A DNA stretch of 64,000 nucleotides, from contig NZ_JAPWKB010000012.1 in NCBI RefSeq assembly GCF_028283785.1, forward strand, positions 271,501 through 335,500, read 5' to 3'. This DNA is from Paraburkholderia sp. Its GTDB lineage: Bacteria > Pseudomonadota > Gammaproteobacteria > Burkholderiales > Burkholderiaceae. The translations under genes were made by a program, and so were the position numbers. Under the pieces are notes generated by a model. The model worked only from the letters and a program-made list of their open reading frames with translations, was not told the origin of the DNA and did not search any database. This document shows, piece after piece, positions 55,472 through 64,000 of the stretch. Position 1 is the stretch's first letter, and each line of letters begins with the position of its first letter.

Positions 55472-57763
55472 TTATTCGTCGATGCCGCCGGTGGCCGGGC
55501 GCGGCGGCGCGGGTTGCGCGCCGTTATCGCGCGACGGGGCCGCCGCGGTGGGCGTCGGCTCGCTGGCCGGACGTGGTTTATGAGGCGCTTTACGCGTTTT
55601 GGCTTTGGCTGCGGAGGCCGCCGCTGCCGCCGAGGCTTCCGATGCGGCTTCCGCCGCCGACGCCGCTTCGGCCGCCGATGCCGCAGCCGCCGCCGACGCC
55701 GCGCCCGGTTTGGGCGCGACCACCGGAATGGGCAGCGCGGTGAAACCGGCTGCGACGCTGGTGGGACGAGCCGTTTCGGATGCGGCGGCCGAATCGCCGA
55801 TCACCGGCGCCGACGCGTCTTGCGTCGCCGACGCCGCATCGGCGACAGCGGCCGCTTCGGCACCCGGCTTCATCCGGTCGACGAGGTAATAGTCGAGCAC
55901 GCGACGCGCGATCGGACCGGCCGCCTGCGCGCCCCAACCGCCGTTCTCGACGATCAGCGCGACCGCGATTTTCGGATGATCGGCCGGCGCGAACGCGATA
56001 AACAGCGCGTGGTCGCGCAGATGCTCGGCCAGCGCGTGACCGTGATACTTCGCGCCTTGCAGCGAGAAAACCTGCGCCGTACCGGTTTTGCCCGCAGCCA
56101 GATACGGCGCATTGCGGAACACCTGATACGCGGTGCCCGACGGATTCGACGTGACGTTTTCCATGCCGCGTTTGATCACGTCGATGTCGGATTGCGCGAC
56201 GTTGATGCGTCCATCGTCCTTTGCAACCGTCAGACGCGTGTCGTGCGAGATCGGATTTTCGACCTCTTTCACGAGGTGAGGCTTCATCAGCACGCCGTTG
56301 TTCGCGAGCGTGGCCGTGGCGTGCGCGAGTTGCAGGATCGTGTACGAGTTATAGCCCTGGCCGATCCCGAGACTGATGGTTTCGCCTTCGTACCAGCGCT
56401 GCTGTTCGGGCTTGTGATACGCCTTGCGCTTCCATTCGGTGGACGGCAGGATGCCGCGCGCCTCGCCGGAAATATCGATGCCGGTGATCTGGCCGAAGCC
56501 CCACGGCTTCATGAAATTGGCGATCGCGTTGACGCCGAGATCGTGCGCGAGCATGTAGAAATACGTGTCGTTCGACACCATGATCGCGCGGTTCATATCG
56601 ATCCAGCCCTGACCTTGCGGCACGTCGTTACGGAACGTGTGGCCACCGAACGTGTACGAGCCCGGATCCTGGAAACCCCAGCCCGGCGTGCGCTTATGCA
56701 GCGTCAATGCGGCGAGCGCCATGAACGGCTTGTACGTGGAGCCGGGCGGATACGTGCCGTGCAGCGGACGATTCAGCAGCGGGTGATCGGGCGAGTTGTT
56801 CAGGTCGTCCCAGGTTTGCTGATCGATGCCATCGACGAACGAATTCGGATCGAAGCTCGGCGCGGACACGAACGCGAGCACGTCGCCGGTGGCGGGCTCG
56901 ATTGCGACCAGCGCGCCGCGTCGTCCGGCGAACGCCTGCTCCGCGACCTGCTGCAAACCGATGTCCAGCGACAGCACGAGGTTGTTGCCCGGCGTGGCCT
57001 GCGTGCGCGATAGCGTGCGCACCGGACGTCCGCCTGCCGTGACTTCGACTTCCTCGAAGCCGGTCAGCCCGTGCAGTTCGGTTTCATAGCTCTGCTCGAC
57101 GCCGATCTTGCCGATGTAGTCGGTGCCTTTGTAGTTGTTCGCGTCGAGGCGGGCATCGTAATGCTCGGGATCGCTGTCGTTCTGGTCGCTGGCGTCGTCG
57201 ATACGGTCCTGGTCGCGCTGCGAAATACGCCCGATATAACCGATCACGTGCGCAGCCGTCGGGCCGAGCGGATATTGGCGGAACAGACGCGCGCGCACTT
57301 CGACGCCCGGAAAACGGAAGCGTTGCGCGGTAAAGCGCGCCACTTCGTCGTCGCTGAGGCGGGTGCGGATCGGCAGGCTTTCGAAGTTCTTCGAGTCTTC
57401 CTGGAGCTTCTTGAAACGGCGGCGGTCGCGCGCGTCGATGGTAATGACGGTGGCGAGATTGTCGATCACGTTGTCGAGCGAATCGTTCAGCTTCGACGGC
57501 GTGATTTCGAGCGTGTAGGCCGAGTAGTTTTTGGCCAGCACGACGCCGTTGCGGTCGGTGATGATGCCGCGATTCGGCACGATCGGCGCGACGGAAATGC
57601 GGTTTTCGTCCGCTTGCAGCGAGTATTTGCTGTAGTGCCAGACTTGCAGGAACAGGAAGCGGAACGCGATCAGCCCGAAGCAGACGAACACGAACAGACC
57701 CGCCGCTGTGACGCGCAGGCGGAACTTCGAAAGCTGCTGCTGGGTGTCCTTGAATTCGGTCAT
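55472..57763 (-). CDS. mrdA: penicillin-binding protein 2
   Basis: 763 residues, about 130 longer than E. coli PBP2. An N-terminal helix (VTAAGLFVFVCFGLIAFRFLFLQVW) precedes the pedestal and transpeptidase domain: GTYPPGSTYKPFMAL (SxxK), MVSNDTYFY (SxN) and AAGKTGTAQVF (KTG). After VLDYYLVDRMKPG the protein continues in an Ala/Glu/Ser-rich low-complexity tail of about 125 residues. It cross-links lateral wall peptidoglycan with RodA. Ten bases separate it from mrdB. Confidence 0.97.
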   Translation of the reverse strand: MTEFKDTQQQLSKFRLRVTAAGLFVFVCFGLIAFRFLFLQVWHYSKYSLQADENRISVAPIVPNRGIITDRNGVVLAKNYSAYTLEITPSKLNDSLDNVIDNLATVITIDARDRRRFKKLQEDSKNFESLPIRTRLSDDEVARFTAQRFRFPGVEVRARLFRQYPLGPTAAHVIGYIGRISQRDQDRIDDASDQNDSDPEHYDARLDANNYKGTDYIGKIGVEQSYETELHGLTGFEEVEVTAGGRPVRTLSRTQATPGNNLVLSLDIGLQQVAEQAFAGRRGALVAIEPATGDVLAFVSAPSFDPNSFVDGIDQQTWDDLNNSPDHPLLNRPLHGTYPPGSTYKPFMALAALTLHKRTPGWGFQDPGSYTFGGHTFRNDVPQGQGWIDMNRAIMVSNDTYFYMLAHDLGVNAIANFMKPWGFGQITGIDISGEARGILPSTEWKRKAYHKPEQQRWYEGETISLGIGQGYNSYTILQLAHATATLANNGVLMKPHLVKEVENPISHDTRLTVAKDDGRINVAQSDIDVIKRGMENVTSNPSGTAYQVFRNAPYLAAGKTGTAQVFSLQGAKYHGHALAEHLRDHALFIAFAPADHPKIAVALIVENGGWGAQAAGPIARRVLDYYLVDRMKPGAEAAAVADAASATQDASAPVIGDSAAASETARPTSVAAGFTALPIPVVAPKPGAASAAAAASAAEAASAAEAASEASAAAAASAAKAKTRKAPHKPRPASEPTPTAAAPSRDNGAQPAPPRPATGGIDE

Positions 57764-57913
57764 GCGTCTGGTTCACGCGGCCGCGAGGCGGCCTTCAATG
57801 GATTGCGGGTTTGCTGCACGCCGGTCGCGCCGTGTGCGGTGCGGTTGCCGGCGGCGCGGAGCGGGACGGACGCGGTTGCGCGTTCATGGCCGGTCCCGAT
57901 GCGCGCGCCGCGC

Positions 57914-58426
57914 TTAAATGGGGCGGGTGTCGTCGGGGTCGGCCGGACGGCGTTGCGGCATCAACAGCAAAATGCTCGTGATAGGCCACAATACCGCTTC
58001 GACGAAGCCGTCGATCAGATAACCCCACCCTGGAAATGCGGCGCCCGTCAGCAGACGGATCACGAACGGCACGAGTTGCGCGACCACCAGCAACGGCATC
58101 ACGGCGAACATCTGCACGCCGATCGACATCCACAGCACGCGGCGGTGAATCGTGATTGCACCGTACGACAGCAGCGTGTACGCGAGCGCATGTTCGCCGA
58201 GCAGACTGGCGTTGTGCACGTCCATCAGCAAACCGAGAAAGAACGCGATGCCCATGCCGACTTTGCGCGGCTGGTGCACGTTCCAGAACAGCAGCACGAG
58301 CGCGACAAAATCGGGCACGCCGAGTAGACGTCCCCACGGCATCAGGTTCAACAGGAACGCGGCGGCGAGACTGAACGCGATGAAGTACGGGTTGACCGGT
58401 TGCAGGATGTATTGCGGGCGGTTCAT
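57914..58426 (-). CDS. mreD: rod shape-determining protein MreD
   Basis: 170 residues, largely hydrophobic, five helices: MNRPQYILQPVNPYFIAFSLAAAFLLNLMPWG, VPDFVALVLLFWNVHQPRKVGMGIAFFLGLLMDVHNASLLGEHALAYTLLSYG. MreD bridges MreC and the RodA/PBP2 machine. The stop of mreC overlaps its start by four bases. A 150-base gap separates it from mrdA. Confidence 0.96.
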   Translation of the reverse strand: MNRPQYILQPVNPYFIAFSLAAAFLLNLMPWGRLLGVPDFVALVLLFWNVHQPRKVGMGIAFFLGLLMDVHNASLLGEHALAYTLLSYGAITIHRRVLWMSIGVQMFAVMPLLVVAQLVPFVIRLLTGAAFPGWGYLIDGFVEAVLWPITSILLLMPQRRPADPDDTRPI

Positions 58427-59538
58427 GGCTTCGCCCCCTGCGCGGCCTTCGCGGTGTTCTTTTCAGCGTTTTTTTCAGCAGCGGCGGATTTGCCGGCCGG
58501 CTTTTTCTCCGGCGCGGCCGGTTTGGCGGCGGGTTTTGCCGCCGTCGCCGTCGCGGCCGTAGCCGCGGAAGCCGCAGCAGGCGCTGCGCCCGACGTGGGC
58601 TGCGCGGCGCCTGCTTTGGCGTTCTTGTCCGCGCCTTTGGCTGCCGCCTTCTTCGACTTCGCCACGGTGGCGGCGTCGGGTTCGTCGGCGGGGCGCGGCG
58701 GTACGTCGTTCTGGAAGTGCAGCACCAGCAACTGACGCGCGCCACGCACAGCGGCAACCGGCAGACAGATCACGCGTGCAAACGCGGTATCGGCCTGTTT
58801 GTCCACGCGCACGACTTTCGCAACCGGCAAACCGGGCGGATACACGCCGTCGAGTCCGCTCGTCACGAGTTCGTCACCCGCGACGACGTCGGCGCTGATC
58901 GGCACGAAACGCAGATCGAGGGTGTCGCCCTTCGGCGTACCGTAGATCACGCTGCGCAAGCCAGTGCGTACGATCTGCACGGGCACGGCCTGATCCTTGT
59001 CGGTCAGCAGCGTGACTTCGGCTTGCATCGGAAACACGCGGGTGATTTGACCGATCACGCCGTCTTCGTTGACGACCGGTGAACCGTTGCTGATGCCTTG
59101 TTGCCCGCCACGTCCGATCACGACTTTCTGCGTGAACGGGTCGCGCGTGTCGTACTGGATTTCGGCCGGAATGGTTTGCGTGGCGATGCGTTGCGACAAC
59201 TGCAACAACGCGCGCAGATGTGCGTTTTCAGCGGAGACTTCGGCAGCGGTATTGGCCTGCACGGACAGTTGCAGATCTTTGGCGCGCAGCTTGTCGTTTT
59301 CGCCACGCAGGGTGGCGCTGGTCACGGCGAGATCGGCCGCGCCCATGAAGATGTCGCGCGGCACGAGCGCCGCGCGTTGCAGCGGATAAAGGCCCGCGCC
59401 AAGCACGCCGCGCACGATTTCGAGCGTACGGAAGCGGGCATCGGAGATCAGCAGGACGAGCGCAACCAGCACGAGAACGATAAGCCGTGCGAGCGCGGAG
59501 GGGCCTTGCTTGAACAGGGGCGGCGGACTGTATTCCAT
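58423..59538 (-). CDS. mreC: rod shape-determining protein MreC
   Basis: 371 residues. A short cytoplasmic start (MEYSPPPLFKQGPSALARLIVLVLVALVLLI with the membrane helix), a coiled coil (AVTSATLRGENDKLRAKDLQLSVQANTAAEVSAENAHLRALLQL) and the beta domain (DPFTQKVVIGRGGQQGISNGSPVVNEDGVIGQI). The last 85 residues are Ala/Lys-rich low complexity. MreC activates PBP2. It is 230 bases from mreB. Confidence 0.96.
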   Translation of the reverse strand: MEYSPPPLFKQGPSALARLIVLVLVALVLLISDARFRTLEIVRGVLGAGLYPLQRAALVPRDIFMGAADLAVTSATLRGENDKLRAKDLQLSVQANTAAEVSAENAHLRALLQLSQRIATQTIPAEIQYDTRDPFTQKVVIGRGGQQGISNGSPVVNEDGVIGQITRVFPMQAEVTLLTDKDQAVPVQIVRTGLRSVIYGTPKGDTLDLRFVPISADVVAGDELVTSGLDGVYPPGLPVAKVVRVDKQADTAFARVICLPVAAVRGARQLLVLHFQNDVPPRPADEPDAATVAKSKKAAAKGADKNAKAGAAQPTSGAAPAAASAATAATATAAKPAAKPAAPEKKPAGKSAAAEKNAEKNTAKAAQGAKP

Positions 59539-59768
59539 GGTCGGCGCCGGGGGCGTGAGCGGTTGGGTGAGACAGCGGCGCGGCGGGGCGCGCTCAGTGC
59601 GCGGCGGCTGGTCCGGCCAGCCAGACGGAAACAGACCCGCGAAGGGTCTGCGTGACTGACGCCGGTCCTGAAGCCAGTCCGGCGGCCATCTGGATTGCCG
59701 ACCCGCAAGGGGTCCGCCCAGAAGCGGCCTGCCGTCCGATCCGCGCTACTGACATGAAGACGGCTCGC

Positions 59769-60812
<1,044 letters not shown>

Positions 60813-61201
60813 TCAAAATCCTGTCTCGCTTGGGGCCGGGGCCGCGCTAGTTTGCGCGGGGCGGCAGCGGAAAAAAATAACAGCTTCAGCCGGGATCCAA
60901 CCGCGAGAATGCGGTGCCACAGCGGCTTGAAACTGCGAGGGAATTCACCGGAGGCCGTGCAAGGCCGGATGTCTCATCTGAACGACCGGTGCGAAATGTT
61001 CAGAAAGGCCTTGGTAAGTCGGTCCGGGTTTGGGTCGAACGCGTAATGATACCTTATAATTTTGGATGATTTGAAGGAAACGGGTGGCAGTTTTTGCCAC
61101 CGCTGGCCCCTTTTTCGAGGGCTCGCTTCCCCGTCGTAACTCGCTGTCGCAGCATTGTTTTTTTCCCGTTGCGGCAGTCCACCACTCTTTCCGGTGACTG
61201 C
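60813..61201. other. divergent region between mreB and gatC
   Basis: 389 bases. A perfect -10 hexamer TATAAT lies at 61055-61060 but no good -35 is at the standard distance (TTGGGT at 61030 is 19 bases off). A small hairpin GGTGGCA-gtttt-TGCCACC (61083-61101) would be in the gatC leader. Nothing else recognisable. Confidence 0.5.
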
Positions 61202-61501
61202 ATGGCTCTGACCTTGACCGATGTGAAGCGCATCGCCCACCTCGCGCGGCTCGAACTGGCCGACGCCGACGCCGAACACACGCTTGTCCAGCTCAACGAT
61301 TTCTTTGGGCTGGTCGAGCAGATGCAAGCAGTCGATACCACCGGCATCGCGCCGCTTGCCCATCCGATCGAACAGATCGAAGACGTCGCGCTGCGTCTGC
61401 GTGACGACGCCGTGACCGAAGCGGTAGAACGTGAAGCTTTCCAGCGCCCGGCACCCGCCGTGCAGGAAGGTTTGTATCTGGTGCCCAAGGTCATCGAATA
61501 G
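61202..61501 (+). CDS. gatC: Asp/Glu-tRNA amidotransferase subunit C
   Basis: 99 residues: [82 protein letters not shown], the complete GatC pattern. GatCAB amidates Glu-tRNAGln or Asp-tRNAAsn. The start follows TCCGGTGACTGC; a modest ribosome site. It is 254 bases from gatA, unusually far for this operon. Confidence 0.97.
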   Translation: MALTLTDVKRIAHLARLELADADAEHTLVQLNDFFGLVEQMQAVDTTGIAPLAHPIEQIEDVALRLRDDAVTEAVEREAFQRPAPAVQEGLYLVPKVIE

Positions 61502-61755
61502 TCTTCGGTTCATGAATGATCGGCCTGTCGTTCAGCATGATTCACGATGGATGGGCAACGGCCCGAATAGCTGACCTCGGCGCGCGACAAACGTTCGCGC
61601 TGAATCGGTAACAAATTCGTCTCCGCGCCTTACCGGGCTGCCGACAGGCCCGCTTACGACGCATCCACGCCGCCGGGCACGGCTTGCCGGCGGGCAGTCC
61701 GGATGCCTCCACGACAGCGTCCTCGCACGCTGTCGCGCTCTTCAGGAAGAACGCA
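61502..61755. other. gatC-gatA intergenic gap
   Basis: 254 bases of ordinary composition, with no gene called. Repeated words such as CATGAATGATCGG/CATGATTCACG and ACGACAGCGTC/ACGCTGTCGC suggest some secondary structure. GGAAGAA serves as ribosome site for gatA. Confidence 0.4.
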
Positions 61756-63255
61756 ATGCATGAAAAAAGCTTGACCGAACTGCGTGCCGCGCTCGACGCG
61801 AAGCAATGCTCCGCAGTCGAACTGGCGCAGTCGTATCTGACGCGGATCGAAGCCGCGAAAACGCTGAACGCGTTCATTCACGTCGATCCCGAACTGACGC
61901 TCGCGCAGGCCAAAGCCGCCGACGCGTTGCTGCACAGCGGCCACGCCGGCCCGCTCGCCGGCCTGCCGGTCGCGCACAAGGACGTGTTCGTGACGAAGGG
62001 CTGGCGCGCGACCGCCGGCTCGAAAATGCTCGAAAACTACACCAGCCCGTTCGACGCAACGGTGGTCGAGCGCTTGCAGCGCGCGGGCATGGTCTGCGTC
62101 GGCAAGACCAATATGGACGAGTTCGCGATGGGCTCGTCGAATGAGAATTCGTACTTTGGTCCGGTGCAGAATCCGTGGGACGTGAAGGCCGTGCCTGGCG
62201 GTTCGTCGGGCGGTTCGGCGGCGGCCGTGGCCGCGCGCCTCGCGCCCGCCGCAACCGGCACCGATACCGGTGGCTCGATCCGTCAACCGGCGTCGTTTGC
62301 CGGCATCACGGGCATCAAGCCCACCTACGGCCGCGTGTCGCGCTACGGCATGATCGCGTTCGCATCGTCGCTGGATCAGGGCGGCCCGATGGCGCAGACC
62401 GCCGCGGATTGCGCCACGCTGCTCAACGCGATGGCCGGTTTCGACCGGCACGATTCGACCAGCCTCACGCGCGATGACGAAGACTTCACGCGCCACCTCG
62501 GCCAGCGCTGGAACGGCGACACCGGCGCGGCGACGGCGGGCAAGCCGCTCGCCGGTCTGCGTATCGGCTTGCCGAAGGAATACTTCGGCGACGGCCTCGC
62601 GGACGACGTTCGCGCGGCCATCCAGGCGGCGCTGAAGCAATACGAAGCGCTCGGCGCGACGCTGGTCGACGTGACGCTGCCCAAAACCGAACTGTCGATT
62701 CCCGTCTATTACGTGATCGCGCCGGCGGAAGCCTCGTCGAACCTGTCACGCTTCGACGGCGTGCGCTACGGCCATCGCGCTGCGGAATATCGCGATCTGC
62801 TCGACATGTACAAGAAGTCGCGCGCCGAAGGCTTTGGCCCGGAAGTGAAGCGACGCATTCTGGTCGGCACCTACGTGCTGTCGCACGGCTATTACGACGC
62901 GTACTACCTGCAAGCGCAAAAAATCCGACGCATCATCGCGCAGGATTTCCAGCAGGCGTTCGAGCAATGCGACGTGATCATGGGACCGGTCGCGCCGTCG
63001 GTGGCGTGGGATCTGGGCGCCAAGGGCGACGATCCAATGCAGATGTACCTCGCGGACATCTACACGCTGTCGGTGAGCCTCGCCGGTTTGCCGGGCATGA
63101 GCGTGCCGTGCGGCTTCGGCGCAGGCGCGAATGCACAGCGTCCGGTCGGTCTGCAGATCATCGGCAACTATTTCAATGAAGCCCGGATGCTGCAAGTCGC
63201 GGACGCGTTCCAGCGCGCGACCGACTGGCATCGCAAGGCACCGGCAGGAGTGTGA
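61756..63255 (+). CDS. gatA: Asp/Glu-tRNA amidotransferase subunit A
   Basis: 499 residues of the amidase-signature family. The catalytic Lys is in [13 protein letters not shown]; the cis-Ser and nucleophile lie in [14 protein letters not shown] and [13 protein letters not shown]; then [30 protein letters not shown]. It generates ammonia from glutamine for the transamidation. Start ATG 61756. It is two bases before gatB. Confidence 0.98.
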   Translation: MHEKSLTELRAALDAKQCSAVELAQSYLTRIEAAKTLNAFIHVDPELTLAQAKAADALLHSGHAGPLAGLPVAHKDVFVTKGWRATAGSKMLENYTSPFDATVVERLQRAGMVCVGKTNMDEFAMGSSNENSYFGPVQNPWDVKAVPGGSSGGSAAAVAARLAPAATGTDTGGSIRQPASFAGITGIKPTYGRVSRYGMIAFASSLDQGGPMAQTAADCATLLNAMAGFDRHDSTSLTRDDEDFTRHLGQRWNGDTGAATAGKPLAGLRIGLPKEYFGDGLADDVRAAIQAALKQYEALGATLVDVTLPKTELSIPVYYVIAPAEASSNLSRFDGVRYGHRAAEYRDLLDMYKKSRAEGFGPEVKRRILVGTYVLSHGYYDAYYLQAQKIRRIIAQDFQQAFEQCDVIMGPVAPSVAWDLGAKGDDPMQMYLADIYTLSVSLAGLPGMSVPCGFGAGANAQRPVGLQIIGNYFNEARMLQVADAFQRATDWHRKAPAGV

Positions 63256-63257
63256 AC

Positions 63258-64000
63258 ATGACCAAACAATGGGAAGTCGTGATCGGTCTTGAGACGCACG
63301 CGCAACTGTCGACCGTCTCGAAGATTTTCTCCGGCGCCGCCACGCAGTTCGGCGCCGAACCCAACACCCAGGCATGCCCGGTCGATCTGGCGTTGCCCGG
63401 CTCGCTGCCGGTGATGAACCGCGGCGCCGTCGAACGCGCGATCCGCTTCGGCCTCGCAATCGGCTCGACGATCGCGCCGCGCAGCATCTTCGCGCGCAAG
63501 AACTATTTCTATCCGGATCTTCCGAAGGGCTATCAGATCAGCCAGTACGAGATTCCGGTGGTGCAGGGCGGGACGGTCACCATCCAGGTTCCGGCCAATG
63601 AAAAGACCGGCAAGGATGCGTACGAAAAGACCATCAACCTGACGCGCGCCCACCTCGAAGAAGACGCGGGCAAGTCGTTGCACGAAGACTTCGCGGGCAT
63701 GACGGGCATCGACCTGAACCGCGCCGGCACGCCGCTGCTCGAAATCGTCACGGAACCGGAAATGCGCAGCGCGGCGGAAGCCGTGGCCTACGCGAAGTCG
63801 CTGCACACGCTGGTGATGTGGCTCGGCATCTGCGACGGCAACATGCAGGAAGGCTCGTTCCGCTGCGATGCGAACGTGTCCGTGCGGCCGGTCGGTCAGG
63901 CCGAATTCGGCACGCGCGCGGAGATCAAGAACCTGAACTCGTTCCGCTTCCTCGAAGAAGCGATTCAATACGAAGTGCGTCGTCAGATCGAGCTGATCGA
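63258..64000 (+). CDS. gatB: Asp/Glu-tRNA amidotransferase subunit B (5' part)
   Basis: 247 codons are visible before the window ends; full GatB is about 490. [74 protein letters not shown] and [16 protein letters not shown] are the kinase/transamidase motifs. GatB binds the tRNA and phosphorylates the mischarged residue. It belongs to the gatCAB operon. The frame is open to the last base. Confidence 0.98.
   Translation, partial: MTKQWEVVIGLETHAQLSTVSKIFSGAATQFGAEPNTQACPVDLALPGSLPVMNRGAVERAIRFGLAIGSTIAPRSIFARKNYFYPDLPKGYQISQYEIPVVQGGTVTIQVPANEKTGKDAYEKTINLTRAHLEEDAGKSLHEDFAGMTGIDLNRAGTPLLEIVTEPEMRSAAEAVAYAKSLHTLVMWLGICDGNMQEGSFRCDANVSVRPVGQAEFGTRAEIKNLNSFRFLEEAIQYEVRRQIELI

Noticed and set aside
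61083..61101. Hairpin GGTGGCA/TGCCACC before gatC as a terminator
   Set aside because: No T-run follows and no gene ends there; at most a leader structure.

Overview
This 64 kb window is GC-rich, densely coded housekeeping DNA from the main chromosome of a member of the Burkholderiaceae, most likely Burkholderia, Paraburkholderia or Caballeronia. The assignment rests on protein sequence style and gene order: mnmE-yidC-yidD-rnpA-rpmH divergent from dnaA-dnaN-gyrB, a thioredoxin-dprA/def-fmt-lysE-htpX-rsmB-DUF4390-ntrY-ntrX block, queCED, and an mreB-mreC-mreD-mrdA-mrdB cluster divergent from gatCAB. I see no insertion sequence, prophage, CRISPR array or rRNA operon.

Layout. 1-8.5 kb: the 5' end of gshA, an ada gene broken by one extra base, a probable small RNA with two copies of an anti-Shine-Dalgarno-like decamer, a VOC protein, yaeQ, a small secreted protein, a LysE-type exporter, two very small proteins, a HIT protein, mnmE and a short HTH regulator. 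8.5-17.2 kb: the replication-initiation block, with yidC, yidD, rnpA and rpmH leftwards and dnaA, dnaN and gyrB rightwards. 17.5-22.6 kb: eutBC and a tightly coupled operon of four lipoproteins (CsgG type, small, DUF4810, DUF799/GNA1162). 22.6-23.1 kb: a non-coding stretch with two perfect DnaA boxes and degenerate ones, a candidate oriC or DnaA-titration site. 23.1-31.6 kb: a Zn/Cd/Pb P-type ATPase and its MerR regulator around a textbook spaced operator, a zinc-ribbon protein, dbpA, an aminotransferase with a periplasmic amino-acid-binding protein, tRNA-Lys, a hotdog thioesterase and a patatin. 31.7-36.4 kb: a D-2-hydroxyacid dehydrogenase divergent from pckG with a perfect CRP-type site between them, then a LysR regulator. 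36.5-50.1 kb: topB, a thioredoxin-like protein, dprA, the def-to-ntrX run and tRNA-Phe. 50.5-54.2 kb: queuosine precursor genes, a HpaI-type aldolase and a Sel1-repeat protein. 54.3-64 kb: the elongasome genes and gatCAB, with gatB cut by the window end.

How the genes work together. Most serve replication (dnaA, dnaN, gyrB, topB), membrane protein insertion (yidC, yidD), tRNA processing, modification and charging (rnpA, mnmE, queCED, gatCAB), initiator-methionine formylation and removal (fmt, def), rod shape (mre/mrd) and gluconeogenesis (pckG). The parts least explained by known families are the small RNA, the four-lipoprotein operon, the DnaA-box cluster 11 kb from dnaA, and several structured leaders and palindromes. 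All positions, motifs and spacings were read by eye; family names come from recognising sequences, not from a database search.
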